Made by a program: the position numbers and the translations under genes. 64,000 bases of DNA from Deltaproteobacteria bacterium (GTDB lineage: Bacteria > Myxococcota_A > Polyangia > GCA-2747355): assembly GCA_020633415.1 (NCBI GenBank), contig JACKDQ010000005.1, positions 186,001 to 250,000 of the forward strand, written 5' to 3'. The notes beneath the pieces were generated by a model that was not told the DNA's origin, searched no databases, and saw nothing but the letters and a program-made list of their open reading frames with translations. Position 1 is the first letter of the stretch; every line of letters starts with the position of its first letter. Shown piece by piece: positions 1 to 8,424 of the stretch.

Positions 1-1211
1 TGGCGCTGGTGCTCGGCGCCGGTAACGTGGCGAGCATCGGTCCGCTCGACGTGATCTACAAGCTGTTTGCCGAGGGCCAGGTTTGCGTCCTTAAGCTTAA
101 CCCGGTCAACGAGTACCTCGGTCCCCACGTGGAAAAGGCGTTCTCGGCCTTGGTCGAAGACGGGTTCTTGTCGTTCGCCTACGGCGGTCCCGAGGTCGGC
201 GCTTACCTTTGCCAGCACCCGGGCATCGATGAGATCCATATCACCGGAAGCGACCGGACCCACGACGCGATCGTTTTTGGCAGCGGTCCAGAGCAGGCCC
301 AGCGCAAGCGCGAAAAGCGACCGATCAACACGCGGCGGATCACCAGCGAGCTGGGCAACGTCAGCCCGGTGATCATCGCGCCCGGCGAGTGGAGTCTGGC
401 TGAACTGCGTTTTCAGGCGGAAAACGTCGCCACCCAGATGACCAACAATGCCGGCTTCAATTGCAACGCCGCAAAGGTGCTGGTCACCTCAAAGATGTGG
501 GCTCAGCGCGAGCAGTTCCTCGAGGCGCTGCGCGACGTGCTAGCGCGCTTGCCGCGCCGCCAGGCCTACTATCCCGGCGCGCTTGAGCGCTTCGATAACT
601 TTGTTGGCGTCCACAGCGGCCAGGCCGAACTGTTTGGCGAGCGCAGTGGCCGAGAGCTCCCTTGGGCGCTGATCGCGGGACTCGATCCGGCGAAGCGCGA
701 CGACGTGTGCTTTACTCAAGAGTCGTTTTGCGGTGTGACCGCCGAAGCGGCGCTCGACGCGGGAGACCCGGCGCAGTTTCTTGCCGATGCGGTGGCCTTC
801 TGCAACGAGACGCTGTGGGGGACGCTCAACGCTTCACTGATCGTCGATCCGCGCACTGAAAAAGAGTATGAGGTCGCGGTCGAACAGGCAGTTGCTGACC
901 TGCGTTATGGTTCCGTAGCGGTCAATCACTGGCCGGCGCTGTCCTATGGTCTCGGTGTAACCACCTGGGGCGCCTTTCCTGGCCACAGCCTCGAGGACAT
1001 CCAGAGTGGTGTTGGCGTGGTGCACAACTGCTTGTTGTTTGACGAACCGCAAAAGAGCGTTGTTCGTGGGCCGTTCCGCATCGCGCCCAGACCCCCATGG
1101 TTTGTGACCCATCGCCGGACGCATAAGCTAGCGCCGGTGTTGATGCGTTTTGAAGCGCGCCCGGGGTTGCGCTGGTTGCCGACGATATTGGCCAACGCCC
1201 TACGTGGTTGA
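1..1211 (+). CDS. Aldehyde dehydrogenase family protein (5' end outside window)
   Basis: The frame is open from base 3, so the start lies upstream and only the last ~403 codons are seen. ALDH features visible are the segment LGAGNVASIGPLD after the nucleotide-binding region, SELGNVSPVII in place of the usual ELGGK motif, and NNAGFNCNAAK, whose Cys (codon at 462-464) sits where the catalytic thiol is expected. A second conserved stretch, QESFCGV, follows near base 720. These motifs differ from those of typical P5C dehydrogenases, so the substrate is not assigned. Proline dehydrogenase follows after a few bases, which suggests proline or amino-aldehyde catabolism by context only. The last ~60 residues are basic and tryptophan-containing, possibly a membrane-associated tail. 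NAD(P)-dependent aldehyde oxidation is the family function. Confidence 0.82.
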   Translation, partial: ALVLGAGNVASIGPLDVIYKLFAEGQVCVLKLNPVNEYLGPHVEKAFSALVEDGFLSFAYGGPEVGAYLCQHPGIDEIHITGSDRTHDAIVFGSGPEQAQRKREKRPINTRRITSELGNVSPVIIAPGEWSLAELRFQAENVATQMTNNAGFNCNAAKVLVTSKMWAQREQFLEALRDVLARLPRRQAYYPGALERFDNFVGVHSGQAELFGERSGRELPWALIAGLDPAKRDDVCFTQESFCGVTAEAALDAGDPAQFLADAVAFCNETLWGTLNASLIVDPRTEKEYEVAVEQAVADLRYGSVAVNHWPALSYGLGVTTWGAFPGHSLEDIQSGVGVVHNCLLFDEPQKSVVRGPFRIAPRPPWFVTHRRTHKLAPVLMRFEARPGLRWLPTILANALRG

Positions 1212-1229
1212 GGGCAAGGAGTGGGTGTC

Positions 1230-2120
1230 TTGCAAGCCTTATTGGTAAAGACGCTGCCGCGAGTTCCCCGACGGATCGTCGCTCGCGTCGCCTCACGCTA
1301 TGTCGCGGGGGCGGAAGTGATCGCGGCGCTGACAACGGCACAGCGGCTGAGCGACGAAGGGGCGACGACTACGCTGGCGCTGCTCGGCGAGGAGGTCGCC
1401 GATCGGGCGGCGGCCAGCGAAGCGACCGCGGCCTATCTCCAGTTGTTGACCGAGCTCAAACAGCGTGCGCTGCCCTGCAACGTATCGGTCAAGCTGACCC
1501 ATATCGGCCTCGATATCGACCGCGACTTCTGCATTGAGAACCTCACGCGCCTCGGTGCGCACGCTCAATCGCTGGGCGGATTCGTTCGCCTGGACATGGA
1601 AGACCACACGCGGACTGACGTGACCCTCGACGCCTACCGTACGGTGCAGCAGCGACACCCGGTGTTCGGTGTCGTGCTGCAGGCGATGCTCCGTCGGACG
1701 CTCGATGACATCGCGGCGCTACCTGAGGGGACCAACGTTCGCTTGTGCAAAGGGATCTACCGCGAGCCCGAGGAAATCGCTTTTGTTCGCCACAGCGAAG
1801 TGCGGCAGAAGTTCGTCGAGGCTCTCGAAGCTTTGTTCGATCGGCAGTGTTTCGTCGGCATCGCCAGCCACGACCGCTGGGTCGTTGAACGTGCGCGTGC
1901 GCTGATTACGGCGCGCAAGCTGACCGCGCGCGACTACGAATTTCAAATGCTGCTCGGGGTATTGCCGAAAATGCGGCAACGGTTGCTCGAAGAGGGCCAC
2001 GCCGTGCGGGTTTACATTCCTTACGGCGAGGATTGGTACGCCTACTCGATGAGGCGCCTGCGCGAGAACCCGACGGTAGCCCTGCATGTGATCCGCGCAT
2101 TTCTCACCCCGTGGCGTTAA
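1230..2120 (+). CDS. Proline dehydrogenase family protein
   Basis: This is a FAD-dependent PRODH barrel that would oxidise proline to pyrroline-5-carboxylate and pass electrons to the quinone pool. Recognisable stretches are VSVKLTHIGLDID, FVRLDMEDH, VRLCKGIYREP and the closing YIPYGEDWYAYSMRRLRENP, all typical of the PRODH barrel of PutA and monofunctional enzymes. Length (~296 aa) fits a monofunctional enzyme. An upstream GTG at 1221 touches the ribosome-binding sequence AAGGAG (1216-1221), whereas the TTG at 1230 lies 8 bases after it, so TTG is chosen. The preceding aldehyde dehydrogenase ends 18 bases before and the S1 gene begins 12 bases after, so the three are likely cotranscribed. 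Function is confident, start less so. Confidence 0.87.
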   Translation: MQALLVKTLPRVPRRIVARVASRYVAGAEVIAALTTAQRLSDEGATTTLALLGEEVADRAAASEATAAYLQLLTELKQRALPCNVSVKLTHIGLDIDRDFCIENLTRLGAHAQSLGGFVRLDMEDHTRTDVTLDAYRTVQQRHPVFGVVLQAMLRRTLDDIAALPEGTNVRLCKGIYREPEEIAFVRHSEVRQKFVEALEALFDRQCFVGIASHDRWVVERARALITARKLTARDYEFQMLLGVLPKMRQRLLEEGHAVRVYIPYGEDWYAYSMRRLRENPTVALHVIRAFLTPWR

Positions 2121-2132
2121 CGGAGCAAAAAA

Positions 2133-3599
2133 ATGGCTAAGAACCGCGTTCAACAGCTGGACGGAGATCTTCCGTTTGGCGATCTCGACTACCGCATGCC
2201 GACGCGACGCAAATTGGCGGTCGGGGAAGTCGTTGAGGGAGTGGTCGTCGCGATCGGCGACTCGGACGTGTTTGTCGATGTCGGCGCCAAGGCCGAGGGT
2301 ACGATCGACATCAAAGAGATCACCCAAGATGGTGAACTGCAGGCGCAGATCGGCGACAAGGTTCACGTCTACATCGTTGCCCTCGACCCCGAGCTGCGGC
2401 TGTCCTATAGCTTGGGTCGCGCTCATCTCAACCAGCAGATGCTCGAAGATGCCTGCGAAATGGGCATTCCAGTCGACGGCAAGGTGACCGGTGTCAACAA
2501 GGGCGGCTTCGATATCTCGCTGGGCGGCGTTCGGGCGTTCTGTCCGGTCTCCCAGATCGACGTGGATTTTTGTGAAGATCCGAGCGTCTTTCTCGATCAG
2601 ACCCTGCGCTTTCGTGTCACCAAATACGAGCAAGAGGGCCGAAACATTGTCGTCAGTCGCCGCGCGCTGCTAGCCGAAGAGCGCGAGGAAGCTGCCAGCG
2701 CGATTCGCGAGCAGCTCTTCGAAGGTGCCGAGTTCAAAGGGACGGTCAAATCGCTGCAGCCCTACGGCGCGTTTGTCGATATCGGCGGCGTTCAGGGGAT
2801 GGTTCACATCTCTGAGATCTGTCATCGGCGGATCGAGCATCCTTCGGAGGCGTTGACCGTTGGCCAGACCGTCAAGGTGCGCATCAGCAAAATCGATCGC
2901 GATCCCAAACACCCCGACCGCGAACGCATCGGCTTGTCGATCCGCGCCTTGCTCGGTGACCCCTGGGACGAGGCCTTGGCCGAGCTGAACGAAGGCGACG
3001 CCGCCCAAGGTCGGGTGGTCCGTATCCAGCCGTTTGGCGCCTTTGTCGAGTTGCGTCCCGGTGTCGATGGGTTGATCCACATCTCGGAGCTCTCGGACCG
3101 CCGTATTCGCCATCCGTCGGACGTTGTTTCACTCGGTCAGGATGTCCAGGTGACGATCCTCAAGATCGATCACCAAGCGCGGCGTCTGTCGCTGTCGCTG
3201 CGCACTGCCGGTGCGACCGCTGACGCCGCTGACGCCGGCGACATCACGGTTGGCGCGGTGGTCGACGTGGTTGTCGACCAGGTCAAACCGTTTGGCCTTT
3301 TCGTCCAGCTCAAGGGTGCGGGTCGACGTATGCGCGGGCTGATCCCGGCCGAAGAGGCGGCGGATGGCCCGCAGACCAATCTGCGGCGGGCCTTCCCCGA
3401 AGGCACCGAGCTCAAGGCGCTGATCACCGCATATGACCCGAGCACTGGAAAGATTCGCCTCTCTCTCCAGGGCGTTGGCGAGCAGGAACAGCGCGAGGCC
3501 TACCAGCAATTCGTCGGCGACCAAAGACGCGCCGCGAGCGACGCATCGCTAGGTTCGCTGGGCGCCAAACTCGCCGAGGCACTGAAACAAAAACGCTGA
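2133..3599 (+). CDS. S1 RNA-binding domain protein, five S1 domains
   Basis: 488 aa consisting almost wholly of S1 (OB-fold) RNA-binding domains: about residues 27-97, 112-178, 196-268, 283-356 and 370-450. Domains 3 and 4 are the most canonical (PYGAFVDIGG, GMVHISEI; PFGAFVEL, GLIHISELS); domain 1 is more divergent and domain 5 has an inserted loop. Ribosomal protein S1 of proteobacteria usually has six domains and ~550 aa, so this may be a shortened S1 or a paralogue acting in mRNA binding or translation initiation. The start ATG follows GGAG and an A-rich stretch. It is cotranscribed with proline dehydrogenase, an unusual partner for the true rpsA, which argues for a paralogue. No rpsA symbol is given for that reason. 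Confidence 0.85.
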   Translation: MAKNRVQQLDGDLPFGDLDYRMPTRRKLAVGEVVEGVVVAIGDSDVFVDVGAKAEGTIDIKEITQDGELQAQIGDKVHVYIVALDPELRLSYSLGRAHLNQQMLEDACEMGIPVDGKVTGVNKGGFDISLGGVRAFCPVSQIDVDFCEDPSVFLDQTLRFRVTKYEQEGRNIVVSRRALLAEEREEAASAIREQLFEGAEFKGTVKSLQPYGAFVDIGGVQGMVHISEICHRRIEHPSEALTVGQTVKVRISKIDRDPKHPDRERIGLSIRALLGDPWDEALAELNEGDAAQGRVVRIQPFGAFVELRPGVDGLIHISELSDRRIRHPSDVVSLGQDVQVTILKIDHQARRLSLSLRTAGATADAADAGDITVGAVVDVVVDQVKPFGLFVQLKGAGRRMRGLIPAEEAADGPQTNLRRAFPEGTELKALITAYDPSTGKIRLSLQGVGEQEQREAYQQFVGDQRRAASDASLGSLGAKLAEALKQKR

Positions 3600-3725
3600 C
3601 GTCGAGCCGTGCTGAAAAAAAATCCGCTTTAAAATCGGTGAGAAACAGCGAACTCGAAGCTGACGACATTTGCGTGGTCAGCCCGGTCGAGGTTCGTTAA
3701 GCTGGCCGCCCTGAGGAGGAGAGGT

Positions 3726-5657
3726 ATGTACAGAGCGTGGATCGGCGGCGCCATGATCATGGTGCTCGCAACATTCGGCTGTGCCAGCGACTCATCGACC
3801 GGTGCGGACGGCGGTGCGGATGCGTTCAACGCCGATAGTCTAAAGCTGACGGCAGGCGAAAACCCGCTCAACCCAGCGGTGCCGATGTTCCCCTTTCCGT
3901 CTGACTTCTACCTGGTCGACGACGCGACCACGGTCACCGGCAAGCGCGTCGAAGTTCCCGAGCAAGCGCTGCCCAAGCACGTTCCCACGACGGTTTTCGG
4001 GCGACAGGATGGCTACTCGGTGATCCCACCGATCCTGGCCTACCTCGATGGTGGCTTCGATCCAAAGAGCCTGCCGAGCAAGCCCGATGCAACACTGGAT
4101 AGCAAGGCCAGCGTGCTGCTGTTGGAGCAAACCGATGCTGGCTGGAAGGCGGTCCCCACGCTGGTCGAACTCGATGCGGTTGCGCCCATCGCCGAGCGCG
4201 CGACGCTGATCATCCGGCCATTGCGCGCGCTGCATTCCTCGACCACCCACGTGGTCGTGCTGCGCAACACCTTGTTGCGCGCGGACGGTAGCGCTCACGC
4301 CACGGTGCCGGTCTATGCGGCGCTGCGTGACGGTGCGAATCTGCAGGATCCGACCTTTCAGAAGCTGAAGGGCTTGCAGCCGACGGTCGATGCCGCGCTT
4401 AGTGGCGCGGGCATTTCCGCCGAGCAGGTGCTCGTCGCTTGGTCATTTACCACTCGTTCGGAAGCGTCGGTAACGAAGGCGCTGCTGGAGATGCAACAGG
4501 TCGCCGCGACCTACGAGGCTGGTGAGTATAAGATCGAGACCGACGTGCGTGACGAGTATCAGAACCGCCAGATCGCCGGCACATTCAAAGCCCCCAACTT
4601 CATCAAGGCCGACGAGGCGCCGCTTGAGTTCGACGACAAGGGCCAGGTCAAGCAGTTCGGCCTGCGCGACGTCGCGTTCGTCATGACGATCCCCCAGAGC
4701 ATCGATCAGCCTCGGCCCGTCGTGCTCTATGGACACGGCTTTTTGGGCAGCCGCGCGCAGGCTACTCGCGGCGATCTGAACGCACTCTGCCGCGAGTATC
4801 GTTACGTCCACGCGGCGGTCAACTTCGGATTTCACGAGGACTTCTTGCCGCTGGCGCTTGGTGCGCTGACCAACGATTTTTCCAAGTTGTCGTCGGTCAG
4901 CGCCGAGGTTATGCAGAGCCTTGCCAACACCACCGCCTTGGCCCGCTTGATCAAAGTGCGCCTTTACAAAGATCTGGTTAGCGATGGCGACAAAAAGCAG
5001 CTGATCGATCCGGCAGCAATCCACTACATGGGTGCGTCCAACGGCGGAACTTTTGGTTTCGTGCACGTGGCGACATCCCCTCTGGTCGAGCGAGCCATCC
5101 TCCTCGTGGGCGGCGGCGGTCTATCGCACTTCCTCGAGCGATCGGTGGTCTGGCTGGACTATCGCGATCTGTTCGAGATCAGTTACAAGGGACGGGCCAA
5201 TCAGCTGCTGGCGATGGGCATCGTGCAGAACGGATTCGATCCGGTCGACTCGATGTCCTACGTTCACCGACTGACCACCAACCGCTTCTCCGGCCTCAAA
5301 CCGCTCAAAGCTGCGCTGCACATGGCGGTCGACGACAGTCAGGTCAATAACCTGGTCAGCGAATGGGTGGCGCGCACTGCCGATGTGCCACTGATCACCC
5401 CGGCCTCCAAGGATGTTTGGGGGCTAAGACAGATCACGGCTGCAGCCCCTCAAGGGGCCCCCCAAGGCGAGCTATCGGCGCTCACCGTCTGGAATTTCCA
5501 CCGCACCCCCTCGCCGACGGGTAATCTGCCTCCGGAAAAAGATAACGGCACCCACGGTGCGATCACCAAACGTCCGGAGTTCCGCAAACACGCGGCCGGC
5601 CTGCTCGACGACGGGCTATTGATCAACTACTGCGGTGGATCCTGCAACTTCGAGTAG
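3726..5657 (+). CDS. Lipoprotein with alpha/beta-hydrolase (lipase-like) domain
   Basis: A 643-aa exported lipoprotein. The N-terminus is a short hydrophobic signal ending in a lipobox (LATFGC, Cys19) followed by an acidic/Ser/Gly linker. The central part shows hydrolase-fold landmarks: RPVVLYGHGFLG (oxyanion region, about residue 336) and the nucleophile elbow GASNGG with Ser438. The first ~300 residues resemble the N-terminal domain of large bacterial extracellular lipases, where a non-catalytic segment precedes the hydrolase. Start chosen from GAGGAGAGGT just before ATG. The 3' end overlaps the convergent prmC by about 31 bases. Substrate is unknown; an ester or lipid is the family expectation. 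Acid and His members of the triad were not pinned down. Confidence 0.7.
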   Translation: MYRAWIGGAMIMVLATFGCASDSSTGADGGADAFNADSLKLTAGENPLNPAVPMFPFPSDFYLVDDATTVTGKRVEVPEQALPKHVPTTVFGRQDGYSVIPPILAYLDGGFDPKSLPSKPDATLDSKASVLLLEQTDAGWKAVPTLVELDAVAPIAERATLIIRPLRALHSSTTHVVVLRNTLLRADGSAHATVPVYAALRDGANLQDPTFQKLKGLQPTVDAALSGAGISAEQVLVAWSFTTRSEASVTKALLEMQQVAATYEAGEYKIETDVRDEYQNRQIAGTFKAPNFIKADEAPLEFDDKGQVKQFGLRDVAFVMTIPQSIDQPRPVVLYGHGFLGSRAQATRGDLNALCREYRYVHAAVNFGFHEDFLPLALGALTNDFSKLSSVSAEVMQSLANTTALARLIKVRLYKDLVSDGDKKQLIDPAAIHYMGASNGGTFGFVHVATSPLVERAILLVGGGGLSHFLERSVVWLDYRDLFEISYKGRANQLLAMGIVQNGFDPVDSMSYVHRLTTNRFSGLKPLKAALHMAVDDSQVNNLVSEWVARTADVPLITPASKDVWGLRQITAAAPQGAPQGELSALTVWNFHRTPSPTGNLPPEKDNGTHGAITKRPEFRKHAAGLLDDGLLINYCGGSCNFE

Positions 5658-6574
5658 TCCGTACCGGAGACGGGCTCCTCGGCGTTTGGGAAGTCCGCTT
5701 CGGTGAGTTTGGCAGGCGGCGGAAGGCCGCTACTGACCACCCGATCGAGGCCTGCCAGGTCCTGATGCACTTCGGCTTGGCGGCCTTGATTCGCCAACAA
5801 CTCGCACACCGCTCTGGCCTGTTTGCAGCCGATCTCGAGCAGCAACACCCCATCGTCAGCGAGCACATTGGGTAGTTGCTCGATTAGCCGGCGCAGCAGA
5901 TCCAATCCGTCGGTCCCACCATCGAGCGCCAGTTTGGGTTCGCTGCGCGCGACCTCGAGCGTCTCCAGCTCGGCAGTCTCGATATAGGGCAAGTTGGCAA
6001 CGAGCACGTCGACACGCGCGGCATGGGGCAGCGCATTGAGCAGGTCGCCCTGAAAAAATCTCAGCGCGGGGGCCAAGCGTGCGGCGTTGCTGCGCGCGAC
6101 AGCGAGGGCGCTTTCGCTGATGTCACTCGCCCAAATCGTCGCTTGGGATTCGTTGGCCAGCGCGATGGCCAACGCACCACTGCCGGTGCCGATGTCAGCG
6201 ACGATGGTCTCCTCGCCCGCATTGTCTTGACCACGGGCTCTGAGCGCGCGCAACGCGAGCTCCACCAAGAGCTCGCTCTCCGGGCGCGGGATCAGGACGT
6301 CGGGGCTGACCTGCAACGTCAGCGACCAGAACTCGCGCTCACCGACGATGTAGGCCACGGGGTCGCCAGCAAGGCGCCGCTTGATCGCTTGGCGGTAGCG
6401 CGTCAGCTCTTGTGGCGCGAGAGGCTTGTCGTGGTCGAGATAAAGCTGCAGCCGCGGCATCGACAGCGCGTGGGCAAGCAGCACCTCGGCATCGAGCCGC
6501 CCCTGGGCCAGCTGGGCCTTTGCAAAGCGCTGCGCCGTCCAGCTCAGTACGTTGCGAATCGTCCACTCGCTCAT
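5627..6574 (-). CDS. prmC: Release factor glutamine methyltransferase PrmC (HemK)
   Basis: A 315-aa SAM-dependent methyltransferase that would modify the Gln of the GGQ motif in peptide-chain release factors. It has the N-terminal helical domain (1-85), the IPRPESELLV stretch before the Rossmann fold, the SAM motif DIGTGSGALAIAL (127-139) and the substrate-binding motif as NLPY (194-197) rather than the commoner NPPY. About 25 extra residues extend the C-terminus. The frame stays open upstream to 6838, but that extension has no family similarity and would run over the start of the divergent gene at 6761, so the ATG at 6574 is used. PrmC usually lies with prfA; here prfA is not adjacent. Confidence 0.9.
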   Translation of the reverse strand: MSEWTIRNVLSWTAQRFAKAQLAQGRLDAEVLLAHALSMPRLQLYLDHDKPLAPQELTRYRQAIKRRLAGDPVAYIVGEREFWSLTLQVSPDVLIPRPESELLVELALRALRARGQDNAGEETIVADIGTGSGALAIALANESQATIWASDISESALAVARSNAARLAPALRFFQGDLLNALPHAARVDVLVANLPYIETAELETLEVARSEPKLALDGGTDGLDLLRRLIEQLPNVLADDGVLLLEIGCKQARAVCELLANQGRQAEVHQDLAGLDRVVSSGLPPPAKLTEADFPNAEEPVSGTDYSKLQDPPQ

Positions 6575-6760
6575 CGGCCAGGCCTCGACGCGATCTGAGC
6601 TGGCGTGCGCCGGATCACTGTTGTTTTTTGCGTCTCTGTCACTATCTGTGGTGTTCTTATCGGAACGCGCGTCGATCGCCCCAAAACGAAGCTGAGGTTG
6701 TAGCTCATGTTGGCGTGGCGCGATAGATTGTTCGTCGCTTTTGGCGGCAAAGGAGATCCG

Positions 6761-7366
6761 ATGAAAAGAGCCCTTTTGGTGATCGCAGCGGTTGGCTGCT
6801 TTGCCAGCACAGCGTCGGCCCAGTATGCGGTCGGTCATCGCACCTTTGGCGTGGGGACAGCGATGGGCGGCGGGTATTCGAAGCTGGACTACCAGTTCCC
6901 GGGGATCGACGATACCAAGCCGTTTTTGCTGCTCCCGACGCTCGAGTTCAAGATCTTCTTAGGAGATCAGCTGTCGCTCGATTTCAGTGTGCCGGTGGTC
7001 AACATCGCTGCATCTAACGCGATGCAGGAGTATTTCTTTTTTACCGGCGAAGCCTTCCTAAACTTCCATCCCTCGGCGCCGAGCAGCTTTGAGCTCTTCG
7101 TCGCCCCGGGGATCGGCTTTTCGTACGCGCGCTGTGAATGCGAAGATGGCGCGGGCAATACCGTGGTCGACGATGGCTACGCATTTCACGTGCCGGTGCG
7201 TATCGGTGCCGAGATCAACAGTAGTCGTCGGAACTTCTCGATGTTCTTCGCTATCCGGCCGTTTTTCGTCGTGACCCATGGTGACGAGACCGTACCCGGT
7301 GGCGGTGTCTTCGCCGAGATCGGCTTTATGGCCTACGGAACCCGCTACCGATCCGACCGCTACTAG
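6761..7366 (+). CDS. Secreted outer-membrane beta-barrel-like protein
   Basis: 201 aa with a clear Sec signal peptide (MKRALLVIAAVGCFASTASA, cleavage before QYAVGHR). The remainder alternates hydrophobic and polar residues with many aromatic and Gly residues and closes with a short aromatic-rich end, as in small outer-membrane barrels. A CECEDG segment around residue 125 holds two close cysteines. The ATG is preceded by AAAGGAG at a good distance, which rules out the longer frame beginning at 6707. The next gene starts 280 bases later, so it is probably a separate unit from the microcompartment operon. No specific family is recognised. Confidence 0.6.
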   Translation: MKRALLVIAAVGCFASTASAQYAVGHRTFGVGTAMGGGYSKLDYQFPGIDDTKPFLLLPTLEFKIFLGDQLSLDFSVPVVNIAASNAMQEYFFFTGEAFLNFHPSAPSSFELFVAPGIGFSYARCECEDGAGNTVVDDGYAFHVPVRIGAEINSSRRNFSMFFAIRPFFVVTHGDETVPGGGVFAEIGFMAYGTRYRSDRY

Positions 7367-7645
7367 CGTCCGTGCGATCGGCCGCCTTGCAGCCGCTGGG
7401 TTCTGCCAAGGAGAGGCCGCGCTCTCCCATTCGCCCCCAAAAAGGGTCTCGCCAGCAGGTCGGGTAGAGCCCGGTGAAACCCAAAAAAAGCCCAATGCTA
7501 CGCCCCCTTGCCTCCGCTGGCACGGTCATGCTAGAAGACGCCTTCCGCTCAGCGGATCGCGCTGTTGCCTCGCCGTAATCGGCGACGTTGCTGCCGATGG
7601 CGCGGTCGATGGTCGGCGAGCTAGGCTCGGCAGGAGGGCTTCGGA
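7367..7645 (+). other. Leader region before the microcompartment operon (279 bp, no gene)
   Basis: No convincing coding frame. The stretch is GC-rich with several short inverted segments and an A7 run near 7483. It contains GGTGAAA (7473-7479) and CTAGAAGACGCC (7531-7542), which vaguely recall the core and B12 box of cobalamin riboswitches, but the full arrangement is not met. The microcompartment promoter probably lies here; no good -10/-35 pair was found. Confidence 0.4.
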
Positions 7646-8284
7646 TTGAGTATCACACTGCGGACTTACACCTTCCTCGATGCGTTACAACCGCAGCTGG
7701 CCAGCTTCATCGGCAAAACTGCCCGCGGTTTTTTGCCGGTACCGGAGATGGCCTCGCTGTTCGTTGAGATCGCCCCGGGCATCGCGATCAACCGTGTGAC
7801 CGATGTCGCGCTCAAGGCGACCAAGGTTGTTCCGGCGGTACAGGTGGTCGAGCGCGCCTATGGCTTGCTTGAAGTTCACGAGCACGACAAAGGCGAAGTA
7901 CTCTCGGCGGGCCGGGCGATCCTCTCGTTTCTCGGCGTGAGCGAGGAGGAGCGGCTCAAGCCGCGCGTGGCGACCAACCAGATCATTCGCTCGATCGAGC
8001 CCTATCAAGCCCAGATCATCAATCGCAACTCGCAGGGGATGATGATCTTGCCGGGGCAGTCGCTGTTCATTCTCGAGACCGAACCGGCAGGTTACGTGAC
8101 CTACGCTGCCAACGAGGCTGAGAAAGCGGCGCGGGTGTTTTTGGTCAACCTGCTGCCGTTTGGGGCTTTTGGTCGGCTGTGGATGTCAGGCCCCGAAGCG
8201 GAGATCGACGCGGCAGCTGCGGCGGCGACGGCAGCGATCGAGGGCATTACCGGTCAACTGCCACCGGACTTCGTGGATCGATAG
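7646..8284 (+). CDS. BMC-T tandem-domain shell protein (similar to Haliangium BMC-T2)
   Basis: 212 aa made of two fused BMC domains, which assemble as trimeric pseudohexamers in the facets of a proteinaceous microcompartment. The whole length closely resembles, as I recall it, the second BMC-T shell protein of Haliangium ochraceum (same opening MSITLRTY and blocks such as APGIAINRVTD, VVERAYGLLEVH and INRNSQGMMILPG). In that organism this class stacks as paired trimers with a gated central pore. Translation starts at TTG, placed 7 bases after a strong AGGAGGG (7632-7638). It opens the shell operon, followed by BMC-H after a 140-base structured gap. Confidence 0.92.
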   Translation: MSITLRTYTFLDALQPQLASFIGKTARGFLPVPEMASLFVEIAPGIAINRVTDVALKATKVVPAVQVVERAYGLLEVHEHDKGEVLSAGRAILSFLGVSEEERLKPRVATNQIIRSIEPYQAQIINRNSQGMMILPGQSLFILETEPAGYVTYAANEAEKAARVFLVNLLPFGAFGRLWMSGPEAEIDAAAAAATAAIEGITGQLPPDFVDR

Positions 8285-8340
8285 CGTGAAACGCTTGCGC
8301 GCGCGGGCGATGCTCGCCAGCACAGGGCAAGCTGAACAAT

Positions 8341-8372
8341 ACGACTGAACTGAACTACGACTGAACTGAACT
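8341..8372 (+). repeat. Two tandem 16-bp repeats built of CTGAA units
   Basis: ACGACTGAACTGAACT occurs twice back to back (8341-8356 and 8357-8372), in the gap between the BMC-T and BMC-H genes. Each copy itself contains repeated ACTGA/CTGAA units, and a partial further unit (GAAAC) follows. Both copies are exact. Low GC and purine-rich on the message compared with surroundings. Confidence 0.9.
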
Positions 8373-8381
8373 GAAACTTGA

Positions 8382-8406
8382 GTCGGCGCAAACAACCAGC
8401 GCCGAC
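8382..8406 (+). promoter_or_regulatory. Perfect 8-bp hairpin between BMC-T and BMC-H genes
   Basis: GTCGGCGC (8382-8389), a 9-base A/C-rich loop (8390-8398) and GCGCCGAC (8399-8406) form a perfect GC-rich stem-loop. No run of T follows, so it is not a classic terminator. It ends 18 bases before the BMC-H ATG, just ahead of a GGAGG ribosome site. A role as an mRNA-stabilising or processing element that raises BMC-H output is an inference. Confidence 0.65.
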
Positions 8407-8424
8407 AAGCCGGAGGATCGGAAG

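Noticed and set aside
1719..2633. Minus-strand frame of 304 codons spanning the PRODH/S1 junction
   Set aside because: It crosses two well-supported genes and shows no recognisable protein family.
7518..7532. Sigma-54-like -24/-12 element (TGGCAC ... TGCT) upstream of the shell operon
   Set aside because: The GG and GC dinucleotides are 9 bases apart instead of the strict 10, so binding would be unlikely.
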